Made by a program: the position numbers and the translations under genes
Assembly: GCA_021796235.1 (NCBI GenBank)
Contig: JAJYOJ010000004.1
Coordinates: 1-64,000 of the forward strand
Source of the DNA: a bacterium
GTDB taxonomy: Bacteria; Patescibacteriota; Microgenomatia; UBA1406; GWC2-37-13
Direction: 5' to 3'
DNA length: 64,000 nt
In this document: one piece after another, positions 15,519-25,285 of the stretch
How positions within the stretch are numbered: position 1 is the first letter of the stretch
How the letters are laid out: the number at the start of each line of letters is the position of its first letter
The notes under the pieces: model-generated
Told to the model about the DNA's origin: nothing
Databases searched by the model: none
What the model saw: only the letters and a program-made list of their open reading frames with translations

Positions 15519-16225
15519 AAAAAATAATTTATTTATTTTTACTTTTATTTATTGTATTCAGTGCTGCGGTGCGGGCTCAAACTCCGCCGGTTTCCACTGC
15601 CTCAAGCAATTTAACGCCAACCCTGAGCGCGAGCGAAGAAAAACTTATCCAGGAATTCAAAACTAATGTGGCCACCCAAGTCGCACAGTACCAACAAAAA
15701 AACAATCGCGCGATAGCAGGCTTTATGGAAAGTTACAGTAACAATATAATGAAAATCAAAAATGATTCTGGTGACGAATACAGTGTTAAAATTGATGATA
15801 ATTTGACCAAATTTTACCAAGTTACCAGCACTGACAAAACTGAAATTAAATTGGCTGATATAAAAACCGGGCAATATGTCTTTGTTACCGGCGTTATCAA
15901 TGGCCATAAGATCGATGCAAATGAGGTTTATGAGGACGACTATTTTATCACCGAGTCGGGTAAAATTACCGAGGTTAATAAGACGGATTATTATGTGTCA
16001 GTCCTTACAAATGATAAAGAGACTATTACTTTAGACATAGAAAGCTATACAAAACAGCAACTGATGGATATTAAAACTTTGGCCCTTTCACCAATCGGTT
16101 TTTCAAAAATTAAGAGCGGAGACACGATCCATTTTGTTGTAAAAAAAACCGGAAAAGAAAGGGAAAAAAATCGTTATTCTGCCCTCAAAATGATTATAAT
16201 TCCTCAAGAATTCTTTATTAAATAA
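15515..16225 (+). CDS. exported protein of unknown function (DUF5666-like)
   Basis: 236 residues with a clear signal peptide (MKKIIYLFLLLFIVFSAAVRAQ). Two similar beta-rich segments follow (about 70-130 and 145-230), each with a pattern of phrase I-x-KI/KIT, an alternating strand, and a DIKTGQYVFVTG or KIKSGDTIHFVV turn. These look like small OB/DUF5666-type barrels. The name is a structural guess. It sits between the Ig-like protein and secA, 9 nt upstream of secA. Confidence 0.6.
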   Translation: MKKIIYLFLLLFIVFSAAVRAQTPPVSTASSNLTPTLSASEEKLIQEFKTNVATQVAQYQQKNNRAIAGFMESYSNNIMKIKNDSGDEYSVKIDDNLTKFYQVTSTDKTEIKLADIKTGQYVFVTGVINGHKIDANEVYEDDYFITESGKITEVNKTDYYVSVLTNDKETITLDIESYTKQQLMDIKTLALSPIGFSKIKSGDTIHFVVKKTGKEREKNRYSALKMIIIPQEFFIK

Positions 16226-16234
16226 ATCTCGAAG

Positions 16235-19036
16235 ATGCTCAATTTTTTTAAAAAATTTTTCGATTACAACCAAAAAGAAATCAATCGCCTCGAAAAAAAT
16301 CTCGACGAAATAAATACCTTTGAAGATAAGGCGCGCAAACTTAAAGAAGCGGATTTTCCGAAAGAGACGAAGAAATTAAAAGAAAGGATTGCCAACGGTG
16401 AAAACCTAGACGATGTACTTCCTTGGGCGGCTGCACTAGTGCGTGAGTCAGCCCGGCGCGTTTTAGGCGAAAGACATTTTGATGTACAGGTGATGGCAGG
16501 TATTGCCCTACATTACGGAAAAATAATTGAAGAAAGAACCGGTGAAGGAAAAACCCTTTCGGCGACTATTCCTTTATATGTCAATGCGCTTGAGGGAAAA
16601 GGCGCTCATCTGGTTACAGTTAATGACTACTTGGCAAGGCGGGACGCCGGCTGGATGGGAATGGTATTCAATTTTTTGGGCATGACAACTTCCGCAATGA
16701 TTGCGGAAAAGTCATTTATTTACGATCCAAATTTTGCAGATAAGGAAGCCCAAGATTGGCGAATTATTAATCTTCGTCCTATTACCCGAAAAGAGGCATA
16801 TGAGGCAGATATTACCTATGGTATCAATAGTGAATACGGTTTTGATTATCTACGCGACAATATGGCTATTTCGCCAAAAGACTTGGTGCAACGGGGATTT
16901 AATTTTGCAATAGTGGACGAAGCCGATTCTGTTTTAATCGATGAAGCTCGAACTCCTCATATTATTTCAGCTCCTTATGAAGAGGACGTTTCCAAATATT
17001 ACAAATATTCATCAATCGTGCGGCAACTTGATTCTAAAACCGACTACGTGATTGACGAAAAACTTCGTACGGCAAACTTAACTGAAGCCGGTATTACAAA
17101 GATAGAAGGTATTATGGGCGAAAGCAATATCTATGAGAAAGATTTTGACACGCTTTTTCACATAGAAGCTGCTTTGAAAGCGCAGACGCTTTTTAAACTT
17201 GATAAAGACTACATTGTTAAGGATGGCGAAGTCATTATCGTCGATGAGTTTACTGGTAGACTGCTTTATGGAAGGAGATTCTCCGAAGGTTTGCATCAGG
17301 CGATTGAGGCTAAGGAAGACGTTACTATTCAAAAAGAATCAAAAACCTTGGCAACCGTTTCACTGCAAAATTATTTCAGGATGTATAAAAAATTAGCCGG
17401 TATGACCGGAACCGCCTCAACTGAAGCCGAAGAGTTTCATAAAATCTACAACGCTGACGTTATTGTTATACCAACTCACCGGCCAATGATCCGAAAAGAC
17501 AATTCAGATATGATTTATAAAACCGAACGGGGGAAATTTAATGCTGTTGTTGAAGAAATAACAAAAAGCTATAAAGAAGGAAGACCAGTTTTGGTTGGTA
17601 CGACCTCAATCGAAAAAAACGAGTATCTCTCCCGACTTTTAAACAAAAAGGGAATTCCGCATGAGCTTTTGAATGCAAAAAATCATGAAAAAGAAGCCTC
17701 AATTATCGCCAATGCCGGGAAAAAAGGAGCCATCACGGTTGCGACCAATATGGCAGGACGGGGAGTAGATATCATACTTGGAGGAGCACCACCTAATAAA
17801 TATCAAATATCAAAAATCGAATATCAAAGCGAGATTAAAGATTGGGAGAAAAGACACGATGAAGTGGTTAAGCTCGGCGGTCTTTATGTCATCGGTACCG
17901 AACGACATGAGTCCCGAAGGATCGACAACCAGTTGCGAGGCCGCGCCGGCAGACAGGGCGACCCGGGTGATTCACGATTTTTCGTGGCTTTGGAAGATGA
18001 TTTGATGCGGATTTTCGGGGGAGAGCAAATATCAAAACTTATGACATTTTTTAAATTCCCCGAAGATCAACCTCTAACTCATTCAATGGTTTCAAAAGCG
18101 ATTGAACAAGCTCAGGTTAAAGTTGAAGGATTCAACTTTGACATAAGAAAGCACTTAGTTGATTATGATGATGTTTTGAATAAACAACGCGAAATTATTT
18201 ATACGCTACGCAGAAAAATTCTCTCACTTCCGGAAAAAAATAATGAAGAATTTAAACAAACGGTTTTTGACGTCTTTTCCCAAGAAGTAACAGATATTGT
18301 AAATGCAAATTTTTCTCTTAAGGAACAGTTTGAAGACGCTGATGTAAATGCATTTATCAAGGAATTAAATCTTATTCTGCAAGTCCAAAAAAATGATATA
18401 GAAAAATTTATAAAAACTAAAGATAGTGAAGGAATCCTAAAGTTTTTAAGCGAAAAAATCGAAGCCGAGTTTAAATTGCACGAAAAAAAAACCGGAAAAC
18501 AACTGTGGACAGATGTTACACGCATGATTTTTCTTTCAACAATCGACAAATATTGGACAGAACATTTAACTTCGATCGAGGATTTACGGGAGGGTATAAA
18601 CTTAAGAGGTTACGCCCAGCTCGATCCGTTAGTCGAGTACAAAAACGAAGCCTATTCGATGTTTGAAAAATTAGTCGGGGACATAAACTTTGAAGTGACC
18701 AGGAGGCTTTTCAAGGTGGAGGTGGAGATGTCGCCTTCTCTACCAGTTATAGAAAATAAAGCAAAAGAGAAGGATCTGGTTTATAAATCTGCTTCAAACG
18801 TTAACGCTTTTGAGCAAGCCACGAAGCAAACGGTATCCCCTGCCCCGCAACATTTACCGACGTCTACTGTTTCTGGCCCAACCCCGTCAATGCAGCCTCA
18901 GCCGCAGGTGCAAACTGCCAAACAGATGGGATTCAAAATCATTCCCCCGGGAGCAACTCAAAAAAAACCCGGCCGCAACGATCCGTGCTGGTGCGGCAGC
19001 GGGAAAAAATATAAGAAATGCCATTACCCGAATTAA
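16235..19036 (+). CDS. secA: preprotein translocase ATPase SecA
   Basis: Motor of Sec protein export. At 933 aa it has the full layout: Walker A RTGEGKTL near 101-108, DEADSVLIDEARTPHII, preprotein cross-linking domain, motif MAGRGVDIILGG, QLRGRAGRQGDPG near 570, helical scaffold, and a Gln/Pro-rich linker ending in the SEC-C zinc motif CWCGSGKKYKKCH. A normal SecA; the C-terminal zinc finger suggests interaction with SecB-like factors or ribosomes. Last gene of the nnrD unit. Confidence 0.98.
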   Translation: MLNFFKKFFDYNQKEINRLEKNLDEINTFEDKARKLKEADFPKETKKLKERIANGENLDDVLPWAAALVRESARRVLGERHFDVQVMAGIALHYGKIIEERTGEGKTLSATIPLYVNALEGKGAHLVTVNDYLARRDAGWMGMVFNFLGMTTSAMIAEKSFIYDPNFADKEAQDWRIINLRPITRKEAYEADITYGINSEYGFDYLRDNMAISPKDLVQRGFNFAIVDEADSVLIDEARTPHIISAPYEEDVSKYYKYSSIVRQLDSKTDYVIDEKLRTANLTEAGITKIEGIMGESNIYEKDFDTLFHIEAALKAQTLFKLDKDYIVKDGEVIIVDEFTGRLLYGRRFSEGLHQAIEAKEDVTIQKESKTLATVSLQNYFRMYKKLAGMTGTASTEAEEFHKIYNADVIVIPTHRPMIRKDNSDMIYKTERGKFNAVVEEITKSYKEGRPVLVGTTSIEKNEYLSRLLNKKGIPHELLNAKNHEKEASIIANAGKKGAITVATNMAGRGVDIILGGAPPNKYQISKIEYQSEIKDWEKRHDEVVKLGGLYVIGTERHESRRIDNQLRGRAGRQGDPGDSRFFVALEDDLMRIFGGEQISKLMTFFKFPEDQPLTHSMVSKAIEQAQVKVEGFNFDIRKHLVDYDDVLNKQREIIYTLRRKILSLPEKNNEEFKQTVFDVFSQEVTDIVNANFSLKEQFEDADVNAFIKELNLILQVQKNDIEKFIKTKDSEGILKFLSEKIEAEFKLHEKKTGKQLWTDVTRMIFLSTIDKYWTEHLTSIEDLREGINLRGYAQLDPLVEYKNEAYSMFEKLVGDINFEVTRRLFKVEVEMSPSLPVIENKAKEKDLVYKSASNVNAFEQATKQTVSPAPQHLPTSTVSGPTPSMQPQPQVQTAKQMGFKIIPPGATQKKPGRNDPCWCGSGKKYKKCHYPN

Positions 19037-19043
19037 GAAATAA

Positions 19044-19409
19044 ATGAAAATAAGAGGACTAGAAAGCCACACAAAGGCTTTTATAGCAGTATTGATAACA
19101 GATTTTTTTTGGTTCAGCTCAGGCTTAATAAGCCATTTCTTAATAAATCAATTTCTCTAAAGAATAATTTATTAGGAAATATCTTGATCTCGGTTGGGGT
19201 TTTATGTTACTCGATTTATTTGATCCTTTAAACATGGAACAGCGTTAATAGCATCAGTGTCATTATATGTTCAACCGCTTGGAACCTTTATGCTGGCAGG
19301 ATTTTTCTTAGGTGAACGATTAACTTTGACCTTTACTAGCGGGGCGGTTCTCGTTTTTCTCGGAGCCGGTATAATTTCCTTAAAAAGAAACAAGCCTATA
19401 ACTACTTAA
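19044..19409 (+). pseudogene. remnant of an EamA/DMT-family transporter
   Basis: The first 38 codons (to a TAA) encode a hydrophobic start reading FIAVLITDFFWFSSGL, like TM1 of EamA transporters. After a degenerate stretch, 19229-19409 encodes the last two helices (SVSLYVQPLGTFMLAGFFLGERLT then VLVFLGAGIISL, quoted in part). Most of the ~290-aa protein is missing, and the middle is interrupted, so it is a decayed, internally deleted gene. Its 3' end overlaps the convergent glmS stop. Confidence 0.7.
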
Positions 19410-21180
19410 CCGTCACGCTTTTGGCAATGTTTCTAGGTTTGTCGACATCGTGTCCCAGCATTGTTCCCAAGTAATAAGCCAAAAGCTGCAACGGTACGAT
19501 ATTCATAACCGCACTTGTCTCCCCACAGTCGGGAACTTTAAGATGCAAACTGAAATTCTCATGAGCCTCCGGTGAGATTCCAATTACATAGGCACCTCTG
19601 GCCCGAACTTCATTAATGGCATTGTTGATATCAGACTTCACCTTATCATTATTCATAACTACAATTACAGGAATGCCTTCCTCTATCAGAGTTATCGCAT
19701 AGTGTTTCAAGTCGCCGGCTGGAATTGCCTGAGCGTGTTTATAGGAATCCTCAATTATTTTAATCATCCCTTCTCTGACAATCTGATAATTTTGATATTT
19801 ACCCATTAAGAATATATCGTGTGAGTTAATAAGTTTTTTTGCTAATTGCTTAACTTGCTTAGAATCAGATTGCAAATAGCTTTCAATTTTTTTTGCCAGC
19901 TCTTTTAAGTTAGTTTTAGCTTCTGCCACCTGGCCTACAGTTGTTTTTACCACGAGATAACCCCAGACTATTTGCGAAACGAAGACTTTTGTCGAGAGCA
20001 CACAAATTTCCGGTCCTGCTTGTGCCATAAATTTATAGTCAGCGATACGCGTCATCATCGATCCGGGCATATTCACAAAAGAGGCAATTTTTACCCCTTT
20101 CTTCTTGGCATATTCCAAAACCTCAAGAACGTCGGCGGTTTCCCCGCTTTGTGACGGTGCGAGTATCAGGTCTCCTTTTGAAAATAAATTGTAATAATCA
20201 CGGGCATCAGCTCCGACTAGACTAATGCAGTTTATTTTGGCGATCTCTCTGAGATAGAAAGCTGTTTGTGCCGCAGCCACTCCGGCTGTTCCAGAACCGA
20301 TCGCGTAAACTGTTTTGGCTTTTTTAATTTCAGAAGCCAATTTAGCATAATCTAATCCGTTTTGTTTTATTAATTGTCTGATCGCAAACGGTTCTTCATG
20401 GATCTCTTTTAGCATAAAGTAATCGTAACCCTCTTTATCGATCTTACTTTTTTCAATTTTAATGTCTTCAAGTTTATAATTTTCTTTACTGCCGGTTTTA
20501 ATATCAAATAACTCAACGCGGTTATCTGAACATCTGACAATTTTGCCGTTATCGACAACGATCAATTTTTTCGTCATTTCCGCAAAGGACAATGCATCAG
20601 AGGAAAAGAAGATCTCAGCAGTTTGCGGATTAGTTCCTATGACTAGAGGTGAACCATTGCGCGCTGCGATGATTTCTCCGGAATGCTTTGCTAGTATAAT
20701 AATTGTGTTTCTTCCTTCAAGCTGTAAAAAAGCATTTCGAACTGCAGAAAGCAAATAAGCTGTTTTTTTTAATTCGTCTTCAATGAGTCTCACGATGACT
20801 TCTGTGTCGGTCTGAGTTACAAACTTATAGCCTTTTTTACTGAGGCTTTTTTTTAAGTCCTCATAATTTTCAACGATCCCATTTTGCGCCAGAGCAAATG
20901 ATTTATCAGTTGAGAAATGGGGATGAGCATTGATATCGGTAACTGCGCCGGTCGTTGCCCAACGCGTATGACCAATTCCAATAGAGCTTTTCGGTAATTT
21001 TTTCCAATCATCCGCTTCGCTAATCTTTCCCGCCCTTTTCGCAATCAGAATATTTCCTTTAGATTGGACTGCGATTCCCCAAGAATCATATCCCCGATAT
21101 TCAAGTCGCTTCAGACCCAATAAAACCGTTTTTGCAGCATCGCCCGACTTATCATTCACGACACCAAAAATACCACACAT
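19402..21180 (-). CDS. glmS: glutamine--fructose-6-phosphate aminotransferase (isomerising)
   Basis: Makes glucosamine-6-phosphate, the first step to UDP-GlcNAc for peptidoglycan. At 592 aa it has the N-terminal Ntn glutaminase (MCGIFGVV with nucleophile Cys2; GHTRWATTG; NGIVENY) and two SIS domains (IGSGTAGVAA; PSQSGETADVLE; and AGDLKHYAITLIEEG). The C-terminal KPRNIAKSVTV ending is conserved. A single gene; its product feeds the PBP, MraY and glycan genes in this window. Confidence 0.97.
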   Translation of the reverse strand: MCGIFGVVNDKSGDAAKTVLLGLKRLEYRGYDSWGIAVQSKGNILIAKRAGKISEADDWKKLPKSSIGIGHTRWATTGAVTDINAHPHFSTDKSFALAQNGIVENYEDLKKSLSKKGYKFVTQTDTEVIVRLIEDELKKTAYLLSAVRNAFLQLEGRNTIIILAKHSGEIIAARNGSPLVIGTNPQTAEIFFSSDALSFAEMTKKLIVVDNGKIVRCSDNRVELFDIKTGSKENYKLEDIKIEKSKIDKEGYDYFMLKEIHEEPFAIRQLIKQNGLDYAKLASEIKKAKTVYAIGSGTAGVAAAQTAFYLREIAKINCISLVGADARDYYNLFSKGDLILAPSQSGETADVLEVLEYAKKKGVKIASFVNMPGSMMTRIADYKFMAQAGPEICVLSTKVFVSQIVWGYLVVKTTVGQVAEAKTNLKELAKKIESYLQSDSKQVKQLAKKLINSHDIFLMGKYQNYQIVREGMIKIIEDSYKHAQAIPAGDLKHYAITLIEEGIPVIVVMNNDKVKSDINNAINEVRARGAYVIGISPEAHENFSLHLKVPDCGETSAVMNIVPLQLLAYYLGTMLGHDVDKPRNIAKSVTVK

Positions 21181-21440
21181 AATGGTTTAAGAAGCTCAAT
21201 GAAAAATATTAATTTTAAGAGGGTAGTTGGTTATTTGTTTTTTCTTTCAAAAAAACATTAAAGTTGACAACCGCAACTTGGAGGTCCCCGCAGATGATAT
21301 TTCGAACACCTCCACTTCGTATCCCCGCCAATGACGGGGCCACACGCTTGAATATTGATAATAACTACGCCTTTTCAAAGAGCTTTTCAGCAAAGGATAG
21401 CAAAAGGAAAACTTGTTGTCAAATCTGCTAAAATTGAAGG
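21181..21440. other. 260-bp intergenic region with a short palindrome
   Basis: No gene seen. It holds a hairpin-forming CCCCGCCAATGACGGGG (about 21323-21339), unlike the REP family, and a TAAAAT -10 (21429-21434) placed 6 nt before the CvpA-CAP start. Confidence 0.5.
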
Positions 21441-22211
21441 ATGCAAGGAAACTGGGTGGACTTGGTTTTTTTACTTCTTATTGTTTACTTTGTTTTGACC
21501 AATAACGGATTCATCGATACTTTTTTTGAAGGAATGGGTTTTTTGGTCTCACTTTTTGTTTCTTATAAACTATATGCCTTATTTGGAAATCTATTAATTG
21601 TCAACTTTACTTTCCCGAAAGGAATTGCCGAGGCAGCAGGTTTCTTTATTGCCTGGTTTCTAGCGGAAGCATTTTTTTATTTGATAATTGGTACAGTTTT
21701 GATTCCGCATTTAAAAAAACTGGAAGAACATCCGGTTAATATTTCTTTGGGGTTTTTGGCCGCGGCTTTTCAAGCATCATTGCTTTTCCTTTTTGTAGTG
21801 AGTCTAATTTTTGCTTTTCCCGTACAAGGGCAGATTAAAAATGATATCCTTAATTCACGTACTGGACCATTCTTTGTCAATCTTTCGCAGTCGTTTGAGA
21901 AACAGATAACTAATATATTCGGGGGTGCAATTGATGAAACTTTAAACTTTTTAACTGTTAAGCCGGATTCTTCTGAAATTGTAAACCTCGGATTTAAGTT
22001 AAAGGAAAGTCAAGTTTCAGTCGATCCGCAGTCCGAACAAGTAATGTTTGATCTTATCAACAAAGAACGGACTCAAAGAGGTATCCCCCCCTTGACTGCA
22101 AGTATTGAGCTTAAGGATTTAGCCAGAAACTACGGTACGCAAATATTTGCGACAGGTGTGTTCTCCCACGTTTCGGGGTCTGGACGGATCGACGCCCGCA
22201 GATCGTGCTAA
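21441..22211 (+). CDS. CvpA-like membrane protein with CAP domain, 5' part of a frameshifted gene
   Basis: The first ~150 residues have four hydrophobic helices and resemble CvpA. A linker follows, and at about residue 195 a CAP/SCP (YkwD-like) domain starts: SEQVMFDLINKERTQRG and FATGVFSHVS. The frame then leaves the domain (SGSGRIDARRSC, stop). The rest of the CAP domain continues in another frame to 22407. The break is near the G4 run at about 22176-22179. TAAAAT lies 6 nt before the ATG, a leaderless arrangement. The likely product is a cell-surface CAP protein tethered by the CvpA helices. Confidence 0.75.
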   Translation: MQGNWVDLVFLLLIVYFVLTNNGFIDTFFEGMGFLVSLFVSYKLYALFGNLLIVNFTFPKGIAEAAGFFIAWFLAEAFFYLIIGTVLIPHLKKLEEHPVNISLGFLAAAFQASLLFLFVVSLIFAFPVQGQIKNDILNSRTGPFFVNLSQSFEKQITNIFGGAIDETLNFLTVKPDSSEIVNLGFKLKESQVSVDPQSEQVMFDLINKERTQRGIPPLTASIELKDLARNYGTQIFATGVFSHVSGSGRIDARRSC

Positions 22212-22407
22212 TAGAGCCGGAGTTTTTTACACTGTTATCGGTGAGAATTTGGCTTATGCCCCTGATGTTTATATTGCACATCAGGGTTTAATGAACTCAC
22301 CTGGTCACCGAGCCAACATTTTATCTACCAGTTACGGAAAAATGGGTATCGGCGTTATTGATGGTGGAATTTACGGCAAGGTTTTTGTGCAGGAATTCAC
22401 GAATTAA
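22147..22407 (+). CDS. 3' part of the frameshifted CvpA-CAP gene
   Basis: From about 22185 this frame encodes DGSTPADRANRAG, GENLAYAP, GLMNSPGHRANIL and GIGVIDGG, the C-terminal two thirds of a CAP domain that completes the preceding ORF. The nominal start lies inside the other frame and is not a real gene start. Either a natural frameshift or an assembly indel separates the two. It overlaps the convergent exonuclease gene by 4 bp. Confidence 0.7.
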   Translation: MRQVCSPTFRGLDGSTPADRANRAGVFYTVIGENLAYAPDVYIAHQGLMNSPGHRANILSTSYGKMGIGVIDGGIYGKVFVQEFTN

Positions 22408-23333
22408 AATAATCCTATTTGATTTTTATCTTCTTTTAAAGTTTTTTCTTTTTTTGCTTCAATCTTGGTGGTTTCTTGATTCGCAAAAAAGCGCTGGATT
22501 AAGGATGTCATTTCATAATCAGCTAAAAAATCTTTAAGATCTGGTCTGAAACCTGAGAAACTGGATTCTTTTTCCGAAGTTTTGATATCGACGTTTTTAA
22601 GAATTGTTGCCAGCTTATGAGACATAAGGACACTTTCTTTGTGTGTTTCTAGGATTGCCTGAATTTTTCCGTCAATTTTTTTTAAATTTTTAAAAATATT
22701 TTCTATTGAGCCATATTCTTGTAGTAGTTTTGCTGCCGTTTTGGGGCCAATGCCTTTAGCCCCTTTATAGTTATCCGACTGGTCACCCATGAGCGCTTTA
22801 AAATCCGGAATCTGATTAGGTTTAATGCCAAATCTTTTTTCGACCGCCGCTTCATCATAGATGACTTGTTTAGTAAAACCAATCTGCGGAGTAATAACAA
22901 ATACGTTAGAATTAATAAGCTGCAGAATATCTTTGTCTCCGGAAAGAATTAGAACGCGATATTCATTTTTATCAAATTGTCGGCTTAGCGTTCCAATCAC
23001 GTCGTCTGCTTCATATCCGGCTTTTTCAAGATGAGTTACGCCAGCCCGATCAAGCGCTTCTTTTACTGCTGGGAATTGCGAAGAGAGATTATCTTCCATC
23101 TTGGGTCGGTGCGACTGGTACTGCGCAAACATTTTTTTTCTAAAGGTAGGGACAGGAGTATCAAAACAAACCACAACATTTGCTGGTTTAAAATCGGCTA
23201 CGGCTTTATTAAGCATGGTAAGAAATCCGTAAATTGCATTGGTTGGCATACCGTTTTTAGTTTTAAACGGAGGTATGGCGTGGTACGCACGGTGCATTAT
23301 TGCATTACCGTCGATAATAAGAAGAGTTTTCAT
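22404..23333 (-). CDS. stand-alone 5'-3' exonuclease (PolA N-terminal domain type)
   Basis: FEN-1-like flap endonuclease/exonuclease acting on Okazaki fragments and repair flaps. N-terminus LLIIDGNAIMHRAYHAIP, then GYEADDVIGTL and LSGDKDILQL (acidic metal ligands), MGDQSDNYKGAKGIGPKTA (second acidic cluster and H3TH), and a Lys-rich tail. At 309 aa it matches the isolated exonuclease domain of DNA polymerase I; no polymerase domain follows in this window. It overlaps ftsH by 4 bp and is cotranscribed. Confidence 0.93.
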   Translation of the reverse strand: MKTLLIIDGNAIMHRAYHAIPPFKTKNGMPTNAIYGFLTMLNKAVADFKPANVVVCFDTPVPTFRKKMFAQYQSHRPKMEDNLSSQFPAVKEALDRAGVTHLEKAGYEADDVIGTLSRQFDKNEYRVLILSGDKDILQLINSNVFVITPQIGFTKQVIYDEAAVEKRFGIKPNQIPDFKALMGDQSDNYKGAKGIGPKTAAKLLQEYGSIENIFKNLKKIDGKIQAILETHKESVLMSHKLATILKNVDIKTSEKESSFSGFRPDLKDFLADYEMTSLIQRFFANQETTKIEAKKEKTLKEDKNQIGLF

Positions 23334-25240
23334 GAGTTTTTTGCCAAAGCATCAAGTTTTTTTTTGGTACCGACTATTTTTTCAAACTCTTCTGCGTCAA
23401 GACTTTCTTTCTGAAGCAGCGCTTCGGCAACTTTATTCAGAAGATCCTGTTTTTCTTTTAAGGTTTTTACAGCAGTATCGTAACATTTCGTTATAATCTT
23501 TTTTATTTCTTGGTCAATCTTACCTTGCATTTCTTGGGAGACAGGGTTCTGTTCGTAATAGCTTTTTCCCCATTCAGTTATATCCATTGTCGGGCCAAAG
23601 TTGATCGGTCCAAGCTCACTCATACCGTATTCGATTACCATAGATTTGGCAATTTGGGTGGCTTGATCAAAATCATTGGCAGCACCGGTTGTCGTCTCGT
23701 CAAAAACTAACTCTTCCGCAGCTCGTCCTCCCATCATTACAGAAATTTCCTCCAAAAGATGCGTCTTTGTTTCATGCAGTTTGTCTTTTGCAGGGGGAAT
23801 TAGTGTGTATCCTAGAGCCATGCCGCGTGAGACAATCGAAATCCGATGCACGGGATCGGTATGAAGAAGAAAATGCGAAACAATCGCGTGGCCTGCTTCG
23901 TGATAAGCAGTAAGTTTTTTATCGGTGTCTGATTGAAGCCGCTTTTTTTCCGGACCAAGTTTTACTTTAGTTGCGGCTTCTTCGATATCGTCCATGGTGA
24001 TTTTATCCTTTGCATTACGCGCCGCATGAATAGCTGCTTCATTTAACATGTTTTCCAGATCAGCGCCTGAAAATCCAACCGTCCTTTTGGCAATTTTTTC
24101 CCAATCAACGTCTTCGGAGAACGGTTTTCCTTTGGCATGAATTTTTATTATCTCCTTTCGGCCTTCAGCATCGGGATAGTCAACCATAATGCGTCGATCA
24201 AATCTTCCTGGGCGTAAAAGTGCCGTATCTAAAAGATCGCCACGGTTTGTAGCTGCAATTACCACAACTTGTTCACTAGGCGCAAATCCGTCCATCTCAA
24301 CCAAAATCTGATTCAAGGTTTGTTCCCGCTCATCGTGCGACGGCATGACTCCCACCGACCGGGCTCGACCAATGGCATCAACTTCGTCTATAAAAATAAT
24401 TGAAGGGGCACTTTTTTTGGCTACAGAAAAAAGATCGCGTACACGTGCCGCTCCAATGCCAACCAACATCTCCATAAACTCAGATCCAGCAATTGAGAAA
24501 AAAGGAACATTCGCTTCGCCGGCTACGGCTTTGGCAAGAAGAGTTTTGCCACATCCCGAGGGTCCAACCAGGAGAACGCCTTTGGGCGTACGGGCACCAA
24601 GTTTTTTATACTTATCCGGGTGTTTCAAAAAGTCAACAACCTCTTCGAGTTCTTTTTTAGCCTCGTTGACTCCGGCAACATTAGAAAAAGTTATTTTCGG
24701 CATGTCTTTGTTAAACCGCTTGGCGCGAGATTGACCAAAAGAAAAAACTGAGTCCTGTGCGCCTTTAGCCTGCCGGAAGAGAAAGATAAAAAAGGCGACC
24801 ATAAGAATGGTTGGAATAATATTGCTCAAAAAATTAATAAGGCCAGATGAACCTTGAGTATCTTCAATTGTAATATTAACTTTGTTGGGATCTATGCCTG
24901 AGTCTTTTAGTACCTGTATGAATCCCTCACTGGGCTCTTTATAGGTTAGAGCCAAACTATTGTCTTTGTAAGTTACGATTACTTTATTGTCAATAACATC
25001 AACTTTTTTGATTTTTCCCGCTTTAATATCTTGAACAACCTGGGTTAAAGACTTTTGGGGTAGAGCTTGTTTTAATCCGCTGGAAATCGATTGGTAAGCA
25101 AAAAAAAGAAAGAGGATGACAAATACGATTATAAAGACATTTTTTAAATCAAAGTTAAAGCGAAACTCTGCAATCCTTTTGATCGGGTCATTCGGAATGA
25201 CTTCCTTGTGATTATTTGACCCATTTTTTTTAGCTGCCAT
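23330..25240 (-). CDS. ftsH: ATP-dependent zinc metalloprotease FtsH
   Basis: Membrane AAA+ protease for membrane and regulatory proteins. Two N-terminal membrane helices (about 33-52 and 137-155) flank an extracytoplasmic segment. The AAA domain has [13 protein letters not shown] near 225 and [10 protein letters not shown], and SRH arginines follow. The zinc site HEAGH is near 443. At 636 aa it has a normal length. The ATG lies 6 nt after TAAAAT (complement 25247-25252), a leaderless arrangement. The promoter is divergent from tsaC-tsaE. Confidence 0.97.
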   Translation of the reverse strand: MAAKKNGSNNHKEVIPNDPIKRIAEFRFNFDLKNVFIIVFVILFLFFAYQSISSGLKQALPQKSLTQVVQDIKAGKIKKVDVIDNKVIVTYKDNSLALTYKEPSEGFIQVLKDSGIDPNKVNITIEDTQGSSGLINFLSNIIPTILMVAFFIFLFRQAKGAQDSVFSFGQSRAKRFNKDMPKITFSNVAGVNEAKKELEEVVDFLKHPDKYKKLGARTPKGVLLVGPSGCGKTLLAKAVAGEANVPFFSIAGSEFMEMLVGIGAARVRDLFSVAKKSAPSIIFIDEVDAIGRARSVGVMPSHDEREQTLNQILVEMDGFAPSEQVVVIAATNRGDLLDTALLRPGRFDRRIMVDYPDAEGRKEIIKIHAKGKPFSEDVDWEKIAKRTVGFSGADLENMLNEAAIHAARNAKDKITMDDIEEAATKVKLGPEKKRLQSDTDKKLTAYHEAGHAIVSHFLLHTDPVHRISIVSRGMALGYTLIPPAKDKLHETKTHLLEEISVMMGGRAAEELVFDETTTGAANDFDQATQIAKSMVIEYGMSELGPINFGPTMDITEWGKSYYEQNPVSQEMQGKIDQEIKKIITKCYDTAVKTLKEKQDLLNKVAEALLQKESLDAEEFEKIVGTKKKLDALAKNS

Positions 25241-25285
25241 TTATCAATTTTAGCAGAAATTTTGTTAGAATTGGAGGGTAAATAT

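Noticed and set aside
21323-21339. CCCCG palindrome as a REP family member
   Set aside because: Its sequence differs from CACCC-TAC-GGGTG and only one copy was seen.
25262-25285. TTG start 24 nt upstream for the TsaC-TsaE protein
   Set aside because: The ATG at 25286 has a good Shine-Dalgarno (GGAGGG) at the right distance; the TTG has none.
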